Positions 23,681 to 33,600 of a stretch of 64,000 bases of DNA are shown one piece after another. The stretch's first letter is position 1; each line of letters starts with the position of its first letter. Source of the stretch: Anaeramoeba flamelloides (Eukaryota; Metamonada; Anaeramoebidae). Both the position numbers and the translations under genes were made by a program. Below the pieces are notes generated by a model, which saw only the letters and a program-made list of their open reading frames with translations, was not told the DNA's origin and made no database searches. The DNA lies in the NCBI GenBank assembly GCA_027625915.1, contig JANTQA010000060.1:1426001-1490000 (forward strand), written 5' to 3'.

Positions 23681-23714
23681 CCCGTCGCCCTGAAACAGGC
23701 GGGGGGGGGGGGGG
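23681..23714. repeat. GC island with a G14 run
   Basis: CCCGTCGCCCTGAAACAGGC is followed immediately by fourteen G residues. It is by far the most GC-rich stretch in the spacer DNA. CGCC and GGCG flank an 8-base loop, so a small hairpin next to the G run is possible. I know no function for it. Confidence 0.8.
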
Positions 23715-25369
23715 TAAAAACCCAATAGAATCATTATCAGTAATAAATAAAGTTTCCACAAACTGTTATTAATAAATTGAAAAAAAATATCGAATTATAA
23801 AATAAAAGGTGTTATAACACATATTTTTCACAATAACCTAAATAATTACACACTCATTAAAAACCAAATTAAAGGTTTAATTAATTAATAACCCATTAAT
23901 GGTAAAAAAAACCCAAAATAGAAAAAAGGTGAATTGCTAAAAATTTTAAAATATGGTTTCTCAAAAATAAAATTTTATTAGTATTTAAAAATGACAAAAC
24001 AAAAAGGGGATTATGAAAATAAATGAATTAAAAAATGAAATAAAACTCTTTTTAAAATTTGAAAAAATATATTTATAGATTCATCATGATGATTATCAAA
24101 TGGCTAAAATAGTTAGTATCAAAGTTATTATGGATGTGCCAAAATGGTTGAAAAATAGTTTAGATTTAGTTTTTTAAAAAACAAAATTGTTATAAATTTT
24201 TTGAAAAAAATCATTAACTCTATAAAATATTTCTGAAACTCAAAAATACTCGAAAATTATTCAATTGTTAAACAACTTTATGAACAACTTTTAAGAAAAT
24301 CTCTTGGGGAATCACTGAGTTTAAAGTTAAATTGTAATTTTATTGTAAAATAAATATATATTTTTTAACTGAAATATATAAAATGTGAAAAATTTCATAA
24401 TTGTAGAGAATAATATTCAACCAATTTTGTCTGAAAGGAATTGATATTTTAAATGTCTTGAACATTTCTGATCATTGTTTAATGGTATTAACTTAGGAAA
24501 GAAAATGTCTTTGTAATAAAAATTTCTAATTGTTTATCATTACTGATAATTTGGTAATAAACCCCATTATAAAATCATTTACCAATTAAAAATCAAATTT
24601 TGAAAGATAAATATTGTAATAAAGTGAATTTATCTATTATAATAATAAAAATTCCAATTTTAATATTCAGTTCTATACCCTAGAAATCTTTTTTTTTCCT
24701 CTAAAAATTAAAATAAAAAAAAGCAAAAATAAAAATAATTAAAAATTGGGCCTTATATTATGAAATTTAGTTTACTAAATACCTTCTATAAATAACATGG
24801 TGAAATCTAATCGTAGGTACATGTATGATAGAATATGTTCTCTTTCTTCAAAAAAACTGGCCCCTTTGACTGAAAAGAGTTTATGTGAATATTTTTTTTA
24901 TCAGACATATCGCTTAACTTTCCCAATCTCTTGAATTATTAAATATTCCAACTCTACAATCCCAATTTCCAAATTAAGATAAAATTAAATTCTTCAGAAC
25001 TTCATGGAAAAGCATACATAATAAAAATCCTTTTAAAACTTTTTGGAACTTTCAGCCTTACAGTCTACAAGATTTCAGTTTCGGATATAGTTTCAGATTT
25101 TTTAAAATTTCAAATTACCAATTTAAATTTTACAAGTTCTCAAAAAAGTTCAAAAATAACTAGAATTTTATTTTCTAGTTGCTTGAACTTTGTAAAAGAT
25201 CCTACTTGAGCTCCATTTTAGAGAATCAGAAAAGTTGAAAATTTTCAATAAAAAGAGAAAAAAAATTAAAATGTGAGATGAGTTGTTTTCAAACTGAACA
25301 AAAGGTCAAAAAAATAAGCTTTTCAAATTTTTCAAAAAATAAAAGAGATTTCTCCTTCTTAATGCTGAG

Positions 25370-26110
25370 TTAACATAGTGTCCAAGTCTCCCATGCCTGA
25401 ATGGAAGTTTGTTGGTTGACTTCGAATTTCCCTGCACGCAGATATCTGCCGTGCGTTGATCTGAGAGCAATTTTATCCCCTTTTTGAATTGGAGCTTTAT
25501 CTTCTACGTTCTTGGGATTGAGAATTGTCCAAATCTCCCATCCCCCAATGTAAGTTTGTTGGTTGACTTCGTATTGCCCGGCACGCAGATATCTACCGTG
25601 AATTGATCTGATAGAAATCTTTGAACCATAATTTATTGAAGCTGTATCTTTTTCGTTCTTGGGATTGAGAATTGTCCAAATCTCCCATCCCCCAATGTAA
25701 GTTTGTTGGTTGACTTCGTATTGCCCGGCACGCAGATATCTACCGTGAATTGATCTGATAGAAATCTTTGAGCCAAAATTGAGTAAATTAAGAATAAGTT
25801 TTTCGTTTATTTTGGTTTCAGGTTTTCCACTAACATACAGTTGGTTGACTGGTTCGAAGAATTTTGAGTTCTCTTCTTCAACGGAAATTGGTTGTTTGGC
25901 TTTGTCGGTTACTTTATGTAATTCGAAACTAATCTTGAGAATAAGATTCTTTCGCTTTTGTAAAACAACCATTTCTTTTTTCACATTTTTACGAATCTTT
26001 TGGAGTTTCATCCATGGTTTTGATCCAGTTTTCTGGCCTCCTATCTGATCTAACAAATGGCTATATTCAGTTTCCAAACTTTTGATCGTTTTGTTGACTT
26101 GATTCAACAT
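25370..26110 (-). CDS. Coiled coil plus fascin-like beta-trefoil protein
   Basis: This is an intron-less 246-residue protein. Residues 1 to about 72 are a charged coiled coil (MLNQVNKTIKSLETEYSHLL...). A linker follows to about 110. Then come three tandem repeats starting near residues 112, 161 and 210, with an exact 49-residue period. Each carries IRSIHGRYLRAGQYEVNQQT or a close variant and ends in GWEIWTIL or AWETWTL. The HGRYL...WE-x-(W/F)TL pattern is that of the fascin/actin-crosslinking beta-trefoil superfamily, and three such units make one complete trefoil. Actin or sugar binding is therefore possible but unproven. Repeats 1 and 2 share 118 identical bases, so that duplication (or a gene conversion) is recent. 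The third repeat is shorter and more diverged. The start is the first ATG, and I found no upstream exon. Confidence 0.85.
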   Translation of the reverse strand: MLNQVNKTIKSLETEYSHLLDQIGGQKTGSKPWMKLQKIRKNVKKEMVVLQKRKNLILKISFELHKVTDKAKQPISVEEENSKFFEPVNQLYVSGKPETKINEKLILNLLNFGSKISIRSIHGRYLRAGQYEVNQQTYIGGWEIWTILNPKNEKDTASINYGSKISIRSIHGRYLRAGQYEVNQQTYIGGWEIWTILNPKNVEDKAPIQKGDKIALRSTHGRYLRAGKFEVNQQTSIQAWETWTLC

Positions 26111-26788
26111 TTCAAGTGGATCTTTAATAACATAGTATTATTTAAACAGGTTGTTTGTTGATTAAAAAAGAAAGGAGAGATGAGATAGGGTTTTACTATT
26201 AAACGAATGGTTAAAAATTTTCAAACAAACCAAGGTTATTAAGTTGTTTCGACATTTCAGGTATTAATATAAAAAAATGGATAAAAGATTCATCGTTTTT
26301 TATTTAACTTGAATTGAAAGGAGAAAATAATTGAATCTTGAGAAAAGAAGATCATTTGAGGGTGTAATTTTGAATACAATTAACTATTTGATCGAAAATA
26401 AAGAAAACAAGATTTTCGTTTAACTCGCCAAAAAGAGATTTTTCCTATCATGTCATTATTTGTTAAATAACTCAAACCCACTCAGTTTTAATATGTATTT
26501 TTCAAAAGTGTTTGTATTTTTTTGGAAATAACTGTTTCTTTTTTTGTTTGAATCCTTCTTTATTTCTTTAAAAGTTTTATGTTCGCTTTGTGTTGTATTT
26601 AATAAAAAATACAGTTCAGTTTAACTATTCTTTCAAATCAAATGATATTTTCAAAGATCATATTATCCAAGTGTTTATCTACAATCTTCAAGGTCAATCT
26701 CCTGATAAAAGAGATCTAATTCGACCTACTTTAAATAAAACAACATTAAAATCCACAACAACCAAATCTATCTATTTGAATCAATATT

Positions 26789-27712
26789 GTGGTGTAAATA
26801 ACCCTTTTTGACAACCTTTAACCCATTACAAAAATTTAACTCATGTTTTTTTTTTTTCAGACTTAGTATTAAAAGAGAGATAGACACAAATATATTCCTG
26901 GTTCAGATTTAAATTAACTTTTGGAAGTTAGATCTTTGATTAATCAAAATAGTTAATAATATTAAATGCTAAGGTTTCAAAATTTCTTCATATTTACAAA
27001 ATTTCTGGAATAAAATGATTTTTATATAAAAAAAATCAAAAAATATCTTTTTCTCATTTTTTTTTGGTCATTAAAATAACATTCTAATCTTTCTATATCT
27101 AGATATTTCTTTTTGAAAATTTATTTACAGTTTTTCCAAGTCTTTGATAAAATATTAAATAAAACATATTTGAGTTTTCTATTCTTATTTTCCCTTTTCA
27201 AAAAATTTGGAAATAATAGCTATTATTCAAAAAAAAATTTTAATAAATGAGCTATTATTCAAAATTTGAAACATCAAAAAAAAAAATTTGAAGATTCTTG
27301 AAGCACTTTAAAATATTGTTCAAAAAAGGTAAATTTTGAAAGATCAGTAAATATTGATATTTTTTTTAAGCTGTTTTGGACTGATAATTTTTAAGTTACA
27401 TGGGATCTAGAATTTTTTTTTTGATTTTCCAAAAATTTGAATTAGGTCTCATTTATTGAGATTTTTTTTTGAATAATAACTCTTATTTCCAAATTTTTTG
27501 AAAAGGGAAAATAAGAATAGAAAAATCAATTGTGTAATATTTAAAATTTTATGGTAGTTTTGGAACAGCTGTAAAGAACCCTATTTCTTTTTTATTTACT
27601 GTTTTCATCCCATTGATTTCTTTCTTTTATTTCAACAGTCAGCCAATATTTTTTTACATGATCCCAATTTTAGTAATGGCTTAAAATAAAAAACACGGGT
27701 TATTTACGCCAC
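26789..27712. mobile_element. ~924 bp element bounded by GTGGTGTAAATAACCC inverted repeats
   Basis: GTGGTGTAAATAACCC at 26789-26804 is mirrored by GGGTTATTTACGCCAC at 27697-27712, with one mismatch in 16. No coding frame lies between them. The palindrome at 27170-27530 is nested inside. It fits a non-autonomous DNA transposon, but only one copy is in the window, so the call rests on the inverted ends alone. Confidence 0.45.
27170..27530. repeat. Long palindrome with ~80 bp arms
   Basis: The left arm at about 27170-27250 (TTTTCTATTCTTATTTTCCC, then a run through AAATTTGGAAATAA) is mirrored by the right arm at about 27446-27528 (CTTATTTCCAAATTTTTTGA, then AAAGGGAAAATAAGAATAG). The middle is about 195 bp and non-coding. 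It looks like a foldback element or MITE. Confidence 0.7.
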
Positions 27713-28369
27713 TTAAGATCAAAAAAAAAACAATAAAAAGGATAAAAAGAGTTTCTGAAAATCTTTTTTACAGTTGTCTCCACATGAACAAATGAGATAT
27801 CAATTTTTCAAAGTTTTTAGAAATTAAAATGAAAAAAAAATTCATTTCAATTTACTTTTTTACCTTTAGTCATTAGCCTTCAAATCATATCTTGTAAATG
27901 GATGATTCTATTTATTTATTTGGTTCTAATTTTTTCCTTAATTCGATGAGATAAGAATCCTCATTGAAGCAATATTTCAGATTGAACCAAAAGTTTATTA
28001 GCTTATATTTTATCTGATTAAAATTTGACAAGAACATGCTCAATGACCAAATTATTACTAAACCAATTCCTTTTCAACAAGTTTAATAATGAGAGCAAAT
28101 TTTATCTCTTAAAAGATCAATTTTCATTGGTTATAATAAAATCTTTCAATTTTTCAATCAATTAGAAGAAATAATAGTTTTCGAAATGATGAAAAAAAAT
28201 TACAATTGTGACTTGGAGAATTGAGAGTTTTATTATCAAAACAAAAAACACATTTTTAAAAATATATTCATAATTGAAAACTTTAGATTTCAGCAACAGA
28301 TAAAAATTGAAAACAATCTCAAAAAAGTTGGAAAAAAATACTTAAGAACTACTTTTGAAATGGAAAATC

Positions 28370-30070
28370 GGTATTCGATGTGCTCTCATCAGGTATTTAG
28401 TGGTTGGTAAATCTCACAAAATTTTGTCCAGTTAGATCTAAAAAGTAAAAAATGAAATCTTTTTCAAAAAATTTTATTTACTCCTTATAAAATAATTCAA
28501 AAGAAGATCGAAAATAATCTGTTTAGGAGAAAATTCCCCTTTAGAACAATTGTTTAAACCCTGACACCCTGTCTAGACATTTGTAGGATTTTTTATTGTT
28601 ATATGGGGTAAATTAAGAGGGTTTTAAAAGTTGTTCTAAAGGGTAAAAATGTAGGAAATTTTTATTTTTTGATGACAAATCCTTTTTTATTTCCAACAAA
28701 TATATATTTTGATAATAAGATAAGGTAATTTGTTTAGTATTGTATTGAATTCACCAAAATTCCTATTTTCCAATAATAAAAGATCATTTTTTTTTTCTTC
28801 CAACTGACATAATATTTTTAGAGTTAACAATACTCATTAATTTTTGCAAATTTAATTTCCATTTGATCTTTGTCTAGAAAATTCCTAAAAAGGTTTCCCA
28901 CACAATGCCAGAACAATTTGTCTTCATACTAACAAATAGGTTTTGAGAGAAACAATACAAACAAAAACAAAATTGCACACAAATATAAAGAAGATGCTTT
29001 GTATGATTGGAAGGATGGTTTATGTTCAAAAACCAAATCGATTAAATACTATATCACAAAAGAGTTGTTGTGAACATCAATTTTTGAAAAGGCAACAAGA
29101 ATGAAAAGCTAAATAATTACGATCAAACCACAACTATTAAGTTAGAATTAATCTGATTTATTGAGACATTAGAACAATCCCCCTAATTATATGATAAAAA
29201 AATCAGAGAAAATGTGATCTTTAAAAGTTAGAGCTGTTTATTGAAAATACATAAAAGGATCTTCATTTTTCCAGACTAGAAAATTTCGGTTATTTTTCAA
29301 TTTCATTTTTACAATACTTAGCAAAGGTATTCAAGTTTAGTTATCTAAAAATATTTTGTTCATTTTTCCTTAAAAAAAAATACCTAAAAATAATTTTTTG
29401 ATCCAAATTAGAGAATATTTTGAAGATTTTGAGTTCTTGTTTTAAATGATATTGGATATAAAGGCGTTGAGGCTATTTGATAAATCCGAAACATAGTCTT
29501 TAAAAACAATGTTTTGAAAAAACAAAAGTTTGAAAAAAAATATAAAAGTCAAAACCAGTTATTCAACCAAATGTACACATATTTTATAAATTTTTAGAAC
29601 ACCTTTGAACGACTACATTCCATTTAAAATTTTTAGTAACAGTGTATTCTAAAGAGTGTTTCAAGGTTAGTTAATCTCACAAATAATTATTCAGTCAGAT
29701 AAAACAAGGATAATTATATTTTTATAACTGAAATTGATAGAATTTTGTCTGTCTTATATTAAAAAATAACAAAGAAGGTCAAGGAAAATCAACATTTGGA
29801 GAAAATTTCTATTTTTTTGAAAATGGAAAACCATTTGACATTGCTAATAATTAAATACTATTATAATTTTATTTTAAGTTTTGTAAAAATTATTTTCCAT
29901 TATCAAGTAAAAGATCAAAATGGAGAAAAATATAAATTTTTGAGGAATTGTTCTTTTTTATTTGAAAACAAAGAAACATTTGATAAAAGGCACTTAGTAT
30001 GTTTGGTATTGTATCCAATTCACCAAAGACCAAAATTCCCAATTTTGAAAGATCATTTTTAATTCAACCG
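28370..30070. repeat. Diverged direct duplication, ~450 bp units
   Basis: About 28370-28830 and about 29600-30070 share ordered blocks. Examples are TCTCACAAA, GGAGAAAATT, TTGTATTGAATTCACCAAA against TTGTATCCAATTCACCAAAG, and AAAGATCATTTTT at the right end. The copies are too diverged to be a recent duplication. Confidence 0.45.
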
Positions 30071-30612
30071 TCAATTAAAAAAAATTATTGAAATTTGTAA
30101 ATATTTTTTTTTACCAAGCTGTAGTTGAAACAACAGTTATCTGATTCAATAAGTAAAAAGTATAATAATTGAAAATTTCGCATATAAAAAAAAACTAAAA
30201 TATTTGAAGCTCTGAATTATTTCATTTTCTCAATTAATTGTGAATAAACCAGCAAGAATTATTAAATTATTATTATATATTCAAAGGGTATTATTGAAAC
30301 TTTAATATTTATTATCTGCTTTTGAGAAGCCAAAAAAAAAGTAAAAAATTAATATTTAAATTTCAAAATTCTTTTTAAAAATTGAGCATAAAATGCAAAA
30401 GAAATCGATGTGTGATTAAATTTTAATTAATTTATTTAATATTTGGTAAAAAAATAATAAAAAATTTTAATTGTATTTATTTTTATTTATGAATACCAGG
30501 GATTAAAAGATAAAAATCTATAAAAAAAATAGAGATTTGAAAACTCGTTTTGAAAACAATTTAAAGCAATTCATCATCATAATAATAAATTTTACTGATG
30601 GTGTATATGTAA

Positions 30613-33600
30613 TTAAAATTCATCAATAGGGGTATCTGGAATCAACACTGCACCTTTATGGGGCATTTTTTTAACCAAAGATATAAATAAAGAGATATCA
30701 TCTTGTGAATGAAAATTGAGTTTTATTTTCCCATTTTTCAATTTGATTAAAATCAAAGTTGGGATTTTTTTATCTCGAATAATTTTCATTCCAAGAATTC
30801 CTTCAATTAGGAAATTTTCGCTTTGTGATCTAATTGTCATTTTCTTGTTCGTTATTTCAATAACTGCATCACTTTTGTCGACTTCATTTTGATTGATATA
30901 TGTTACCTTGATCCTATTTATTTGAATTTTTTTGTTGATTTTTTTTTTAATTTTACTTTTTTGTAATTCGTTCCCAGAATCATTAATTTCATATTCCTCT
31001 CTTTCCCATTCATCGGAACTAAAATCCAATTCGATTTTTTTCTGTTCCTTGTCCTTATAGTGAATGTTCGATTGTTGGCCTTTGTAATTATTTATATTTG
31101 AAAAAGACTTTTTGTTTAATTTTTCCTTGTTTCTATTTCCATGCATTTTTATTCTTTGGAATTTATTATTAAAATGTAAAGGGTTATCAATTTTCTTTTG
31201 ATTCATAATTCTCCTGACGAGCAACCATATTACAATATAAAAAAAGATTGAACCCAAAAATTGGATTGTGAATGAAATAAATATTCCAATAAATGATGCA
31301 GTGAAAAACCAATGATAACAAAAATACCGCAATCCAGAATATTGGGTTTTAATTATTAGCGACGCAGAGTGCACTGGAACTGTGAAATTAGATAAATTGA
31401 ATTCAATTTTTGTTAATGGGTATTCCTATTGTAAAAATATGAGCAAAAAAAAAAAAAAATTTGAAAAGGAGATAAATTTATATAGATATCATAAATGTTG
31501 TTTAATTTGGTGTTGTAAATTAATGGCGTGGATTTATAACAAAAGAAAGAAAATGCTGTTTTGGAGATATTTCATTGTGAAATATTTTGAACATTAACTA
31601 TCCCAAAAATTGATTTTATCAAATGAAAATAAACGCCATTTCAATATTTCGGATATACCCCTCAAAAATTGAAAATAAACTCTTTTTCAAAAATTGTGAC
31701 TCACCTGAAATAATAAATTGAAAAAAAAAATTTATCCTTTAGTATTCAAGAACAATTAATAACTCAATATGATTTGTAATTCACTATAAAGTCATTCTAA
31801 ATCTATAAAAGCCTGATATATTAAAAATTAAAAAAAATAAAACCAAAAACTAAAAAAAAGTGATTCACAATTTTTGAAATGAGCATTACCCATTTTTTAT
31901 TAATCAACTTTCACTGAAAAAAAGTTGAACAACAATATTTTTTATGAATAATTAAATCCATTTTCAAAGACATTACATTATCTCAATTTTCTTAGTGATT
32001 ATTTGTCTTTTCGAAGATCTCTTTTTTTTTCCACATGATCTTTTGAAAAAAAAATAAAAAACAAAAAAGAAAAATTAAAAGAAAAAAAAAGAAAAAGAAA
32101 AAGAAAAAAAAAGAAAAAGAAAAAAAAAGAAAAATTTTTCAAAAACAAAGAAAAAGAAAAACAAAAGAAAAAAAAAATTTGAAAAAGCAAAACTAAAATT
32201 TGAAAAATTAGAAAAAATGATTCTGATCAAAAAATTTGAAAATATTTTTTGTTAAGAATACTGGAATAAACCCTCAAAACAACTCCCATTAACATTATAA
32301 AGTGAGTCAAAGTTTATGAAAAATAGTTTACTTTTAAAAGATAGCTTTGTGTTCAAGTAAAAATAAAAAATCTCTTACTCTCTTTCTTGAAATAATATTA
32401 ATAAATTGGTTATTTGTTTTTTAAAAAAGTAAAATTATATTATTTATTATTGTCGAAGAGAGGTGATTAAACAAAATTACATCCTGTTCACCGTTAGGTT
32501 TTTTTGAATTTTCTGTTTATTTGTGAAGTGTTCTAGGTTTTTTTGAGGTTTTCTATTTTATTTGTGAAGTGTTCTAGGTTTTTTTTACTTTTTGAAATAA
32601 ATAGAAAACTCAAAAAAACCTAGAACACTTCACAAATAAATAGAAAACTCAAAAAAACCAAACGAAAATCGGTTGATTTTTGGAAAGAAACAGAAAACCT
32701 CAAGAAAACCAGCGTTAGCTTTTCCAGAATTTAATAGAATTGAGTAAAATCAAAGATTTTTTCTCTATTCTTTTGAATTTTGGAAAAACGCCGTTATATT
32801 TTCTTTACTTCTAGAAATTAAAAAAAACTGCCATTAGCTTTTCCAGAGTTAGAAATAGCTGAGTAAAATCTTTGATTTTGCTCTATTTCGTTAAATTCTG
32901 GAAAAGCTAGGTACTCTACGGCACTTTCTGAAATACTCAATTTATTTTGAGTTTTTTACCTTAGTTATAATATAGGCAAGGTAATAGCTCAACAGATATC
33001 TTTTCCTTAAAAAAAAAAAAAAGAAAAAAGTTCTTTTTAAACAAAGACAAGAAAAAGTTAATTAAATAGCAAAAAATGAAAGAGAGTAAAAAAATATAAT
33101 AAAAAAAGTAAAAAATTAATTAAAAAGTTTAATTTTGCACTCAAAGTGTTAAATGAGTTTGTGGTTTTTGGGTTTTATGTTGAAAATTTTTAGATCGTCA
33201 CCAAAATTTATTTTAATAAAGAGATGTATAAATATTTGACCAAATTAGATCAAACGAAATATGTTACTTTATTAAATTTTTAATTTAGAACTTTATAGAT
33301 GGGTTTACATCTATAAAGTGCAAGCTTTTAAGAATAAGAATTTGTTTGCGAAGAGTTCTTCTTGTCGATTTAATTTCTTTTGTTTTTATTATACAAGTTT
33401 TGCAAATAGTGTTTTCGAAAAATCCCATGAAAAGATACTGAATTGGCAGTGTTAACACAGTTCAAGTAATGACTGTGTAAATTGTACAAAAAGTACGATT
33501 CAATTCACTTCAATTCACTTCAGTTAAGTTCTGTTTATTTAAGATCTTAAGATCTGTTTGTTTAAGATCTAATCATGAACAAGTTTATTATTTTTAGAAT

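Larger units (their letters stand above)
21554..25369. other. Gene-free spacer with dispersed repeats
   Basis: No supported gene. About 21796-22200 is a decayed copy of the TA-flanked element best seen at 31676-32330. About 22966-23478 is a copy of the 5112-5640 element. 23681-23714 is a GC island with a 14-G run. About 24835-24890 carries a terminal motif (reversed: AAACTCTTTTCAGTCAAAGG) also found at 50393 in the other orientation. The ORFs at 22086-22277, 23122-23313 and 23270-23500 fall in repeats. Confidence 0.5.
26111..30612. other. Gene-free spacer with nested inverted repeats and a diverged duplication
   Basis: No supported gene. 26590-26811 is an open frame with moderately coding-like composition (SPDKRDLIRPTLNKTTLKS), ending where a terminal repeat begins. 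It might be an orphan exon, but I cannot support it. 26789-27712 and the nested palindrome 27170-27530 are listed separately. About 28370-28830 and 29600-30070 are a diverged direct duplication; the ORF at 29796-30062 lies in it and is not conserved. The rest shows nothing recognisable. Confidence 0.5.

Noticed and set aside
25779-26048. 89-codon plus-strand frame
   Set aside because: Antisense shadow of the coiled coil of the beta-trefoil gene.
29796-30062. 88-codon plus-strand frame
   Set aside because: Lies in a diverged duplicated repeat; the matching region at 28.4-28.8 kb is not open.
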